From: Ardenticatenaceae bacterium
Lineage (GTDB): Bacteria > Chloroflexota > Anaerolineae > Promineifilales > Promineifilaceae
Reading direction: 5' to 3'
Assembly: GCA_020634215.1 (NCBI GenBank)
Contig: JACKCD010000007.1
Coordinates: 62,001-126,000, forward strand
DNA length: 64,000 bases
In this document: positions 8,581 to 16,829 of the stretch, in pieces
Layout: every line of letters begins with the position of its first letter
Numbering within the stretch: position 1 is the first letter of the stretch
Made by a program: the position numbers and the translations under genes
The notes under the pieces: model-generated
The model's database searches: none
Told to the model about the DNA's origin: nothing
Seen by the model: only the letters and a program-made list of their open reading frames with translations

Positions 8581-8803
8581 CCCAAGCTCGTAATCTCCCC
8601 TAAGTTTATCTACATACTCGACACCTACCGAGTGTGTATTGTAATCATTCCACTATGACAAACGACGTGGCTCACCGTGGCATATGTCACTATTGGAAAA
8701 CCAAGCGATTCTTTATACTGTGGGAACGAAAGGGACACCTGACAATACGTGAGCAAGGGGCGTTTGGGAGCGCAACAGACCGCAGGAGGTTTAGAAACAC
8801 ATT

Positions 8804-9004
8804 ATGCGTAGGCTCGTCGGCATTTTCATTTGGCTCATCACCGCACTTAGCAGCGGCCTTATCTTTGTCTATTTGCTCACGCTTAGCAATAGCAGTAACT
8901 TTTTGGTCTCATTTCTTACGGCCGGGGTTCCCGCTCTGGCACTTCTCGTATTCGGTGGTTTGGTCTATCTGACCGTTACTACCCATGGCGAATTCGGCAA
9001 ATAG
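8804..9004 (+). CDS. Small two-helix membrane protein
   Basis: 66 residues with two hydrophobic helices (GIFIWLITALSSGLIFVYLL and FLTAGVPALALLVFGGLVYL) and a short hydrophilic tail. ATG 8804 has a good ribosome site (GCAGGAGG about 15 bases upstream). Not recognised as a named family. It stands alone, convergent with the P-type ATPase gene. Confidence 0.55.
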   Translation: MRRLVGIFIWLITALSSGLIFVYLLTLSNSSNFLVSFLTAGVPALALLVFGGLVYLTVTTHGEFGK

Positions 9005-9050
9005 GGGTAGGAAAGAGTCGGGGTAAATCCCTTTTCTCAACTCAGTGTAA

Positions 9051-9113
9051 ATAGTGGCTGGTGGTTGGTGGCTAGTAGCAAATACTAACCACCAGCTACC
9101 AGCCACTATTTTT
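9051..9113. repeat. Intergenic inverted repeat, R7-like (GTGGCTGGTGGTTGGTGG)
   Basis: The left arm GTGGCTGGTGGTTGGTGGCT is mirrored by AACCACCAGCTACCAGCCAC. It fills the gap between convergent genes ending at 9004 and 9120, where it could end transcription on both strands. Confidence 0.75.
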
Positions 9114-9119
9114 TATGGG

Positions 9120-11936
9120 TTAGTGCTGCATAGCAGCATGATGTTGTCTATCATTACCCGATAAGGCTCTGCTATTTTGGCTGAGCTTGCCCGTCATTTT
9201 GATCACTTCCGGTACGATGAAGACTGGCAGTGCCAGCAAAATCATGACTGCCCAATCTTGCCAAGCCAGCGGGGTTGTGTGGAGGAGATTTTGCAGGAAG
9301 GGGAGATAAACGGCCGTTATCTGCAACCCCACCATGGACATCCACGCCACCAGCACCCACGGATTCGAGAAGAAACCCACGCGGCGCAGCGGCAGCCGCA
9401 GAGCGCGGAAGTTAAAGACATTCATCTTCTCCAGCAAGATCAGCCCCGTAAAGGCCATCGTCTGTGCCACAATCAGCGGATAGCCAGCGTTAAGATAGCG
9501 ATAGAACAGCCACAGCGTTGCCAACCCCATGTAACCGCCCAGCAGCGCAATCGTACCCAAGCCAAAGCGGGACAAAATCGCCGCCTGCGGGTCACGCGGC
9601 GGGCGTTCCATGATGTCTTTTTCTGCTGGTTCCAGCCCCAGGGCAACGGCCGTTACCCCATCCGTCACCAAATTCATCCACAAAATCTGCACCGGCATCA
9701 GCACCAGCGGCCCGCCCACCAAAATATTGCCCAAAATTGCCACAATTTCGGCCGTGTTGGAGCTGAGCAGGTAGCGGACAAACTTTTGAATGTTGTCATA
9801 CTGCCGCCGTCCTTCTTCAATGGCACCAATAATCGAGGCAAAATTGTCGTCGGTCAGCACCATGTCAGCCGCGCCCCGCGCCACTTCGGTGCCACGCAGC
9901 CCCATCGCAATGCCAATATCAGCCTTCTTCAGTGCCGGGGCATCATTCACACCATCGCCGGTCATGCCCACCACGTGCCCCATGCCTTGCAGCAGCGTCA
10001 CCAGGCGCAGCTTGTGGGCAGGGGTGGCGCGGGCAAAGACGGTGCCATTGTGTAGCTGCGGCTTGAGCGTGTCGTCGTCCATCGCTTCCAGTTCGCTGCC
10101 GGTGATGGTGTTTGTGACTGGTAGCCCAACCCGCTCGGCAATGGAAACGGCCGTTTCCGCCGCATCCCCCGTAATCATCATCACCCCAATCCCGGCACTG
10201 TGGGCCATTTGAATGGCTGCTGGCACTTCCGGGCGCGGCGGGTCAATGATGCCCACTACCCCCAGCAACGTCAGATCGTTTTCCACGGCTTCCTCATCAA
10301 ACGGGATTCCCTGCGGCAGCGTTCGCCGCGCCATTGCCAGCGTCCGCAGCCCTTGCCGTGCTAAATCCTGGTAAGCATCCTGGATGATTGGGTAGTCGGC
10401 GGGCGTTAACGGCCGTTCTTCCCCCCCATCTAGCACCCGCGTACACCGCGACAGCATCACCTCCGGTGCCCCTTTGGCGTGTGCCACCAACCCCTCCGGC
10501 TGCCGCAGCACCACCGTCATCCGCTTACGCTGCGAATCAAAGGGGAACTCAGCCACTTTCTCTGGTGCCGAAGCGGGCAGCCATGCCTTGTACGCCACCG
10601 TAATCAACGCCGCCTCGGTCGGGTTGCCAAGCTGGTGCCAGCCATCGGCTTCCTTATAAATACGGGCGTTGTTGCACCACAGTCCGGTCTCCAGCAGTTG
10701 AATCAGGTCAAGCCGCTGTTTGTAGTTGAGCTTGTGGCCGTCAGCGGTAAAATGGCCGGCCGGGTCATACCCCACCCCCGTCACCGCCACCGCCCCATCG
10801 GGGAGCCAAATCTGCTGTACGGTCATTTCATTTTGCGTCAGCGTCCCCGTTTTGTCGGTGCAGATGAGGGTGGTGGAACCCAGCGTTTCGGCCGCCTGTA
10901 GCCGCCGCAGCAGGGCGCGACGGCGCACCATCGCCCGAATCCCCAGCGCCAACGTCAAAGTAACAACGGCGGGCAGCCCTTCGGGAACGGCCGCCACCGC
11001 CAGCGACACGCCGGTGAGAAACATATCGAGCAGCGGTTTGCCGGTCAGCCAGCCAAGTAGCGAAACCAGCACGGAAATGCCAATGGCGATAATGGCAAGC
11101 TGTTTGCCCAGCACGGCAAGCTGGCGCTGTAGCGGCGATGCTTCTTCCTGCACGGTTTGGGTCATTTGGGCAATGCGGCCAAATTCGGTGTCCATGCCGG
11201 TGGCAACGACAACACCGCGCCCGTGACCGTTGGTAACGGCCGTTCCCATCCAGGCAATAGACGGCCGTTCCGCCAGCGGCGCATCCAGCGCCACCGGTTC
11301 TGCCCCCTTATTCACCGGCACCGACTCCCCTGTCAGCGAGGATTCGTCAATTTTCAGGTCAAAACTTCGCACCAGCCGCACATCGGCCGGCACGCGGTCG
11401 CCAATGGTCAGCAGCACCACATCGCCAGGAACCATCTCATCGGCGTTGATTTCCCGTTCGTGACCGCCGCGCACCACACGGCAGCGGGGGGAAAGCATCT
11501 GCTGCAACGCTTCAATGGCTTGCTCGGCTTTCCATTCTTGCACAAACCCCAGCACGCCGTTGAGCAACATGATGGCAACGATGGCAATGGCATCTACCAT
11601 TTCCCCCAGCACGGCGGAAATGATGGCCGCGATAAAGAGAATAAAAATCAACACATCTACAAACTGCCGCCCCAAAACGACGTACCACGGGGTGCGCTGG
11701 CTGGCTTGCAGGGTGTTGGAGCCGTATTGTTCCTGGCGTTGGGAAACGGCCGTTTCTGCTAAACCATCCTCCAAATCAGTGCCCAGCCGCGCCGCAACAT
11801 AGGCTGGCGGCAACGCATGGTAGGCATCGTCCGGCAGCCCTGACTCTATTGCTCCAATATCTGTTTTTTCTTCTGGTGGGTCTGGCTCCTCCCACCGTTC
11901 ATACTCGGTTGCTTTGATTGCTGTAACCATTTTCAT
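9120..11936 (-). CDS. P-type cation-transporting ATPase (SERCA/PMR1-like, P2A)
   Basis: About 938 residues. In order: cation-ATPase N domain (ALPPAYVAARLGTDLEDGL), actuator TGES (SLTGESVPVNKG), helix-4 PEGLP, phosphorylation site DKTGTLTQNE, hinge GDGVNDAPALKKADIGIAMG, and a C-terminal bundle of about six helices. The order fits Ca2+ or other divalent/monovalent cation pumps of the P2 class. I chose ATG 11936 (MKMVTAIKATEYERW), preceded by CAGGGA; the longer reading to 12005 adds sequence containing a palindrome and no domain. Substrate specificity is not certain from sequence alone. Confidence 0.9.
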   Translation of the reverse strand: MKMVTAIKATEYERWEEPDPPEEKTDIGAIESGLPDDAYHALPPAYVAARLGTDLEDGLAETAVSQRQEQYGSNTLQASQRTPWYVVLGRQFVDVLIFILFIAAIISAVLGEMVDAIAIVAIMLLNGVLGFVQEWKAEQAIEALQQMLSPRCRVVRGGHEREINADEMVPGDVVLLTIGDRVPADVRLVRSFDLKIDESSLTGESVPVNKGAEPVALDAPLAERPSIAWMGTAVTNGHGRGVVVATGMDTEFGRIAQMTQTVQEEASPLQRQLAVLGKQLAIIAIGISVLVSLLGWLTGKPLLDMFLTGVSLAVAAVPEGLPAVVTLTLALGIRAMVRRRALLRRLQAAETLGSTTLICTDKTGTLTQNEMTVQQIWLPDGAVAVTGVGYDPAGHFTADGHKLNYKQRLDLIQLLETGLWCNNARIYKEADGWHQLGNPTEAALITVAYKAWLPASAPEKVAEFPFDSQRKRMTVVLRQPEGLVAHAKGAPEVMLSRCTRVLDGGEERPLTPADYPIIQDAYQDLARQGLRTLAMARRTLPQGIPFDEEAVENDLTLLGVVGIIDPPRPEVPAAIQMAHSAGIGVMMITGDAAETAVSIAERVGLPVTNTITGSELEAMDDDTLKPQLHNGTVFARATPAHKLRLVTLLQGMGHVVGMTGDGVNDAPALKKADIGIAMGLRGTEVARGAADMVLTDDNFASIIGAIEEGRRQYDNIQKFVRYLLSSNTAEIVAILGNILVGGPLVLMPVQILWMNLVTDGVTAVALGLEPAEKDIMERPPRDPQAAILSRFGLGTIALLGGYMGLATLWLFYRYLNAGYPLIVAQTMAFTGLILLEKMNVFNFRALRLPLRRVGFFSNPWVLVAWMSMVGLQITAVYLPFLQNLLHTTPLAWQDWAVMILLALPVFIVPEVIKMTGKLSQNSRALSGNDRQHHAAMQH

Positions 11937-12166
11937 TGTCCCTGCTGAACAAGGGATGACAACAACCGTTTGGCAAACAACTGTTTGCCAACGGCCGTTA
12001 ACCATCCCTTGCTCCTACTGAACAGAATATTACTTACAGCATACCCGCTCCACTCCCAGTCCTATAGACCCATCCCGCATTATTTCCAGGTGATCTTTGT
12101 CACGTTTTTGCCAAATATCGCTTTTGATACTTCTAAAGCCTGTGTACAAAAGTATGTTACCGGGTA

Positions 12167-12562
12167 CTATCGCGCCAAAAAATAGACAACAGCAAATGCC
12201 ACTACCCCGATCACCAGAGCCACAATGGCAACAATGCGGGATTGCCGTGTGAGTGCCAATTCCGCTTCCGTTGGCGGGCGAATTTCATCGGCGTGCTGTT
12301 TTTCTAACCCCGAACCAATCGCCACCCCAATGGCTACGCCCATGCCAACGCCAATAGCAATATTGCCCAGTGCGACCCCTAGACCAGCTCCAATTGCCAT
12401 GCCAATGCCAAGCCCTTGCCCCATCCAATGCCCTTCTGGGTATCCGGGGTGTTCTTTGCGTATCTCGGCCTGTTTCCTGACCTTGATAACGGCAAAGATA
12501 AGCAAGGCCAACGCAATAGCAACCACGACCCCCGTGAGTAAAATCCAAGTTTGCATGTTCAT
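12167..12562 (-). CDS. Glycine-zipper membrane protein
   Basis: 131 residues. An N-terminal helix (WILLTGVVVAIALALLIFAV) is followed by a basic stretch. A long glycine-zipper segment comes next (GQGLGIGMAIGAGLGVALGN and onward, residues 48-85), then a charged loop and a final helix (IVAIVALVIGVVAFAVVYFL). Glycine zippers oligomerise in membranes. No specific family is recognised. It is separated from the ATPase gene by 230 bases with no other gene. Confidence 0.6.
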   Translation of the reverse strand: MNMQTWILLTGVVVAIALALLIFAVIKVRKQAEIRKEHPGYPEGHWMGQGLGIGMAIGAGLGVALGNIAIGVGMGVAIGVAIGSGLEKQHADEIRPPTEAELALTRQSRIVAIVALVIGVVAFAVVYFLAR

Positions 12563-12570
12563 TACCTAAT

Positions 12571-12642
12571 TTGGTTGCTAGGGGCTGGTTGCTGGTGCAT
12601 CACACCGCTTCATACCAACCACTAACCACCAACTACTACCTG
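12571..12642. repeat. Degenerate R7-like inverted repeat
   Basis: TTGGTTGCTAGGGGCTGGTT is partly mirrored by AACCACTAACCACCAACTAC. It fills the gap between the glycine-zipper gene and the nitrilase gene, and the arms are more diverged than at 8511 and 9051. Confidence 0.55.
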
Positions 12643-13347
12643 TTCCATCATTGTATCATAGATAATGAACCCCTCGCTGGTTGCATCCAGTTGTTCCAAC
12701 AAAATGCCGTGACGGTTCCAAACGGCCGTTTTTCCCCCACCCACAAAATCATCCGACGGCCCCACATTGTTCGCCATCAACACCGGCATTCCGTACTGCT
12801 GGGCAATCTCCACCATCCGCTCTTCCGCCCTCACCACCCCAGCAGCCGATTTGGAGACGCTGGCAACATACGCACCTGCCCCATGGCGGTGTGCCGTCTC
12901 GGCGTGGGCGGGAATGGAAAGTTCGTAACAAATGGCGAGAGCGAGGGGAGAAACGGCCGTTTGCAGCACGGGAAACCCCTCCCCCGGCACAAAAAACGGC
13001 ACCTCATCGGCGTGCAAATATTGTTTGCCATACGTCCGGCGCGGCTGCTGCGGCTGAAAAAGCACCATGGCAATTGCAACCCCTGCTTCCGTTGCCAGCG
13101 GTATCCCCGCCCCAATCGTCACCCCCCGCTCATCGCTCAACGCTTGCACCCCGTCCAGCCGGGGGTCATCCACCCCCATCGCCAACTCCGCCGCCAGCGT
13201 CGGCTCATATCCCGTCAGCGATAGCTCAGGGAAAACAACCATCGCTGCGCCTTTGTCCACCGCCAACGCCACAAACCGCTCATGCGCCGCCACATTTTGC
13301 GCCACATCCCCCTTCACCGGCCACGTCTGCACCACGCAAATCTTCAT
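12622..13347 (-). CDS. Carbon-nitrogen hydrolase (nitrilase superfamily)
   Basis: 241 residues with the Glu-Lys-Cys triad in order: E in VVFPELSLTGYEP (about 40), K in RRTYGKQYLHADE (about 107) and C in LAICYELSIPAHA (about 140). It hydrolyses amide or nitrile bonds in the cytoplasm. The branch resembles short omega-amidase or beta-ureidopropionase-type proteins, but the substrate cannot be read. Its 3' end overlaps the repeat-like spacer. The palindromes near 12721 and 12952 encode NGRF/ETAV-type loops. Confidence 0.8.
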   Translation of the reverse strand: MKICVVQTWPVKGDVAQNVAAHERFVALAVDKGAAMVVFPELSLTGYEPTLAAELAMGVDDPRLDGVQALSDERGVTIGAGIPLATEAGVAIAMVLFQPQQPRRTYGKQYLHADEVPFFVPGEGFPVLQTAVSPLALAICYELSIPAHAETAHRHGAGAYVASVSKSAAGVVRAEERMVEIAQQYGMPVLMANNVGPSDDFVGGGKTAVWNRHGILLEQLDATSEGFIIYDTMMEQVVVGG

Positions 13348-13363
13348 TCTCTGTTCCTATAAG

Positions 13364-13426
13364 AATGGGACGCAGATTTACCTGATTTTTTTTAATCAGG
13401 TAAATCAGGTAAATCTGCGTCCCATT
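13364..13426. repeat. Intergenic inverted repeat, family R2 (GGACGCAGATTTACCTGATT)
   Basis: A near-perfect hairpin: AATGGGACGCAGATTTACCT is mirrored by AGGTAAATCTGCGTCCCATT, with an extra internal copy of AATCAGGTA. Other R2 copies: 14706/14817, 24058 (one arm), 32058, 42081, 62343. Confidence 0.85.
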
Positions 13427-13438
13427 GCTTTTATTCCT

Positions 13439-13816
13439 TTAGCCCTTGCTTCGCTTTGTCGCCGCCTTCGCCACATTTTCCGCCACCCGGAACGCCACAA
13501 TCCGGCGAATGAGGTCATAGGGCATGGGTTGGTCAAGCGGAAACTGCACCGACCCTTTCCCCTGTTTGTAAACAGATAGCTCCTCCTTAAACGCTTCAAT
13601 CCCCGTTGGCACCGGGTAAAAGCCAATGTGGTTTTTATAACCGGCAAAGTGAACCAGGTTGCCGTGCAGCTTAAAGGTCGGCATCTGGTAGCTAATAGCC
13701 TCGGTTGCTTCTGGTGCAGCTTCCCGAACGGTCGCCCGAATGGTTTGCAAAATTTCCTGTACGGCCGGCGGGAAGTCAGCAATATAATCGTCTATTGTCT
13801 TGAAACTGGTTTTCAT
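13439..13816 (-). CDS. DUF1801 (YdhG-like) protein
   Basis: 125 residues matching DUF1801 along their length: FKTIDDYIADFPPAVQEIL, then PEATEAISYQMPTFKLHG, then HIGFYPVPTGIEAF, then the YKQGKGSVQFPLDQPMP ending. Some relatives act as an iron chaperone (frataxin-like) in Bacillus; the general role is uncertain. The gene stands between two repeat-containing gaps and is not obviously part of an operon. Confidence 0.85.
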   Translation of the reverse strand: MKTSFKTIDDYIADFPPAVQEILQTIRATVREAAPEATEAISYQMPTFKLHGNLVHFAGYKNHIGFYPVPTGIEAFKEELSVYKQGKGSVQFPLDQPMPYDLIRRIVAFRVAENVAKAATKRSKG

Positions 13817-13852
13817 CTTGTCTTATGTCTCCAAATCTGCTCTTTACAAATT

Positions 13853-14695
13853 TCACTGATTTTGTTCAAGCTGGGTCTGAGCCTGAGCCGCCCAATCGCT
13901 GCCCGGGGCGAGGGTAATGATTTGGCTGAACATTTCCCGCGCAACGGCCGTTTCTCCCAAATGGTCATAAATCAACCCCAAGTCATAAAGGGCAGGGAGG
14001 TAGTCGGGCTGTTGGGAAACGGCCGTTTGCAGCACCCCAACCGCCTCCTCCAGCCGCCCCGCATTTCCCAACGCCGTCCCCAGGCTCGTATACGCCTCCA
14101 AAAGCTGCGGGTTGTGGGCAATTGCCTGCTCATACGCCCCAATCGCTTCCTCTAAACGCCCCTGCGATTGGTACAGATTGCCCAGCCCGTGGTGCGCCAA
14201 TGCCAGCGCCGGGTCTGCTTGCAGCGCAGCTTGGAAAGCGGCTTCAGCGGCGGCCAGCTCCCCCCGTTTTTGCTGCGTCACGGCCAAATTGTAATCTGCT
14301 TCGGCAAAGGTGGGGTTGAGGGAAACGGCCGTTTCAAACGCTCCCACTGCTTCTTCCAACCGCTCCTGCTGGCTCAACGCCAGCCCCAGGCTGTTGTGCA
14401 GGTCGGCGGCATCGGGAACCAGCGTCACCGCCTCGCGAAAAGCGGCTTCGGCGGCAGCAAAATCCCCTGCTGCAAAGGCGGCCAGCCCGGCGGTGTAAAC
14501 GGCGTTGGGGTCAATGGGGGCTGTGGGGGTGGCCGGAACGGCCGTTGGTGTGGGTGTTTGCACCAGCGGCGTACCGGCCACAATGTCAGCCGGGTCGGTG
14601 TTTGCCAGCGTGGTAAACGCCAGCACTGTCACCGCCAGCGGCAGTGCCAGCATCACCAGCAAACCAAGAAGGAGAGAGCGATTTTCAAAAACCAT
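13853..14695 (-). CDS. Membrane-anchored tetratricopeptide-repeat protein
   Basis: 280 residues. An N-terminal signal anchor (LLLGLLVMLALPLAVTVLAF) and a Thr/Pro linker (TPTPTAVPATPTAP) precede six or so TPR units from residue 65, with the consensus A...LG......G....A...Y..A. Such proteins scaffold assemblies outside or at the membrane. It carries four palindrome copies (near 13943, 14020, 14322, 14537), all read as TAV(S) at repeat edges, so the palindrome is tolerated between TPR helices. Confidence 0.75.
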   Translation of the reverse strand: MVFENRSLLLGLLVMLALPLAVTVLAFTTLANTDPADIVAGTPLVQTPTPTAVPATPTAPIDPNAVYTAGLAAFAAGDFAAAEAAFREAVTLVPDAADLHNSLGLALSQQERLEEAVGAFETAVSLNPTFAEADYNLAVTQQKRGELAAAEAAFQAALQADPALALAHHGLGNLYQSQGRLEEAIGAYEQAIAHNPQLLEAYTSLGTALGNAGRLEEAVGVLQTAVSQQPDYLPALYDLGLIYDHLGETAVAREMFSQIITLAPGSDWAAQAQTQLEQNQ

Positions 14696-14705
14696 AGTGG
14701 AGGAT

Positions 14706-14850
14706 AGGACGCAGATTTACCTGATCTGCCTGATTGTTGTGAATGGCCGAGATTTGGGCTTTGGAGATTAGAGATTGGAGATTGGAGACCGAGTCATCTC
14801 CAATCTCCAATCGCATTTTAATCAGGAAAATCAGGCAAATCTGCGTCCCA
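14706..14850. repeat. Nested repeat: R1 hairpin inside an R2 hairpin
   Basis: R2 arms lie at about 14706-14733 and 14817-14850. Between them is a complete R1 hairpin (about 14760-14812, GGAGATTAGAGATTGGAGAT mirrored by ATCTCCAATCTCCAAT). The simplest reading is insertion of R1 into R2. Confidence 0.8.
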
Positions 14851-14853
14851 TTT

Positions 14854-16746
14854 TTACTTTGCCGCAACCAAATTCCGATCCAGCGACCCCATCAGCGTGG
14901 AGAAGCCGTTGTTGATCGTACCCGTTTGTAGCTGCACCAAGTAGGCATAATGCCCATTTTGCGCCAGCAGCTCCGCGTGCCGCCCCGTTTCCACCACCCG
15001 GCCTTTGTCCATCACCACAATTTGGTCAGCGTCGCGGATGGTGGACAGGCGGTGGGCGATGATAAAGGTGGTGCGCCCCTGCATCAGCCGATCCAACGCG
15101 CTCATCACCAAATCTTCCGACTCGGCATCCAGGGCGGCGGTTGGTTCATCCAAAATGAGGACGGGGGCATCGCGCAGCAGGGCGCGGGCGATAGCGATCC
15201 GCTGCCGCTGCCCGCCGGAAAGGGTGCCACCTCGTTCCCCCACCACCGTGTCGTAGCCGTTGGGCAACTGCTGGATAAAGCCGTGGGCGTTGGCGGCTTT
15301 GGCAGCGGCTACAATCTCGTCATCGGTGGCTTCCGGTCGGCCGTAAGCGATGTTTTGCCGAATAGACGTGGCAAACAGCACCGACTCCTGCGGCACAATG
15401 CCAAACTGCCGCCGCAAATCTTCCAGCCTGTATTCCCGAATGTCGGCTCCGTCCAGCACAATACGGCCGTTGCTAATCTCATAAAAGCGGAGCAGCAGGC
15501 TTGCCAGGGTGGATTTTCCCGCCCCAGTGCCACCGACCAGGGCCACCACCTGCCCCGCCTGTACCGTTAAATTGACCCCGCGCAAAATCGGCTTGTCAGG
15601 GGCGGTGGGGTAATGAAACTCCACCCCCTTAAACTGGACGTTGCCACGGGCGCGACCCAGTGGACGCGGGTTGGCGGTTTCTTCCACCGTGATAGGCGTA
15701 TCCAGAATTTTGCCCAATCGGTCGCCGCTGGCCGCCGCCTTTTGCAGCGTCGCCGCCAGCTTGCTAAATTTCCGCAGCGGGCTGTACATGTCCTTGAGGT
15801 AGCTCATAAAAATGAGCAGCTCGCCGACGGAAAATTGGCCGATTAGCACCTGCGACACCCCATACCAGATGATGGCGGCGGTGCTGGCGGCCTGGACAAA
15901 ATCAATGACGGGGCTAAAGGAGGCTTCCCAGCGAATGGAGCGCAACCCGGAGCGAATCCGCTTTTCGCCGTACTCTTCAAACATGGCTTGCTGGTAATCT
16001 TCACGGCCAAATGCTTTGACTTCGCGGATAGCTCCCAGTGTTTCCAGCGTCAGGTTCATCATTTCCCCTTCCTGCTCGCGGGCTTCGCTGGCGGTCTCGC
16101 GGATGTTGCGGCGGAAGGTGATGTAGAGGAAAAGCAGCAGCGGGACGTAGGCGAGAACGATGACGGAGAAACGCCAGTTGACAAAGAGCATGACCCCGGC
16201 AAAACCGAGAAATTTGACGATGTTGATCAACATTTCGCCCATGCTGCCCACCAGGGCCACCATGATTTTGCCCGCGTCTTCGGTGACGCGCTTGAGAACA
16301 TCACCCAGGCGGCTTTGGTCGTAGAAGGCGAGGGGGAGTCGCTGGACGTGTTGGAAAACTTGGGTGCGTAGATAGAAGGTGGAACGCTCCTGAATGAGGC
16401 CGCTGAGGTATTCGTAGGCGAAGGAGGTGGCTCCCTGGAAGATGACGATGATGAGGAGGGCGAGGCCAAGAACGGCCGTTAATAACCGCTGATCCGTCCC
16501 CACATTCACCAGCAACCAGTCGCCCACAGGGCCAGTTAACGGCCGGCCGCCAATCACATTGTCAATGATGTATTTCACCGGCCACGGGGCAACAATGTCC
16601 AGCAAGGCCACCAGCACAATCATGATCACCGACAGCACCAGCAGCCCTACGTAGGGCGTAAGATAGCGCAAATAGCGGGCATCAATGCCGATAAGGGGAA
16701 TGTAGTTTACGTCGGTTCGTTTTTTGCGTTTGCGTTCTTCGCTCAT
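14854..16746 (-). CDS. ABC exporter, fused permease and ATPase (MsbA-like)
   Basis: About 630 residues. A six-helix ABC1 exporter domain (about 35-330) is followed by an ATPase domain with Walker A GGTGAGKSTL, signature LSGGQRQR, Walker B VLILDEPTAALD and the H-loop. ATG 16746 (MSEERKRKKRTDVNYI) is the sensible start, since 22 more codons upstream are translated R1 repeat. It heads a run of glycan genes (16830-21725), suggesting export of a glycolipid or polysaccharide precursor; drug export is the alternative. The stop lies directly against the R2 repeat. Confidence 0.85.
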   Translation of the reverse strand: MSEERKRKKRTDVNYIPLIGIDARYLRYLTPYVGLLVLSVIMIVLVALLDIVAPWPVKYIIDNVIGGRPLTGPVGDWLLVNVGTDQRLLTAVLGLALLIIVIFQGATSFAYEYLSGLIQERSTFYLRTQVFQHVQRLPLAFYDQSRLGDVLKRVTEDAGKIMVALVGSMGEMLINIVKFLGFAGVMLFVNWRFSVIVLAYVPLLLFLYITFRRNIRETASEAREQEGEMMNLTLETLGAIREVKAFGREDYQQAMFEEYGEKRIRSGLRSIRWEASFSPVIDFVQAASTAAIIWYGVSQVLIGQFSVGELLIFMSYLKDMYSPLRKFSKLAATLQKAAASGDRLGKILDTPITVEETANPRPLGRARGNVQFKGVEFHYPTAPDKPILRGVNLTVQAGQVVALVGGTGAGKSTLASLLLRFYEISNGRIVLDGADIREYRLEDLRRQFGIVPQESVLFATSIRQNIAYGRPEATDDEIVAAAKAANAHGFIQQLPNGYDTVVGERGGTLSGGQRQRIAIARALLRDAPVLILDEPTAALDAESEDLVMSALDRLMQGRTTFIIAHRLSTIRDADQIVVMDKGRVVETGRHAELLAQNGHYAYLVQLQTGTINNGFSTLMGSLDRNLVAAK

Positions 16747-16751
16747 AAAAG

Positions 16752-16821
16752 AGGAGATTGGGGATTGGAGATTGGAGATTGTCACTTCGCTAGTGCAATC
16801 TCCAATCTCCAATCTCTAATC
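16752..16821. repeat. Intergenic inverted repeat, family R1
   Basis: GGAGATTGGGGATTGGAGAT is mirrored by ATCTCCAATCTCCAATCTC around a short AT/GC loop, directly upstream of the ABC exporter start. Confidence 0.8.
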
Positions 16822-16829
16822 GTTGTTGA

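Noticed and set aside
9177..10055. 292-residue open frame on the plus strand opposite the P-type ATPase gene
   Set aside because: It is antisense to a fully conserved gene and has Gln/His/Arg-rich non-protein composition; shadow of GC-rich codons.
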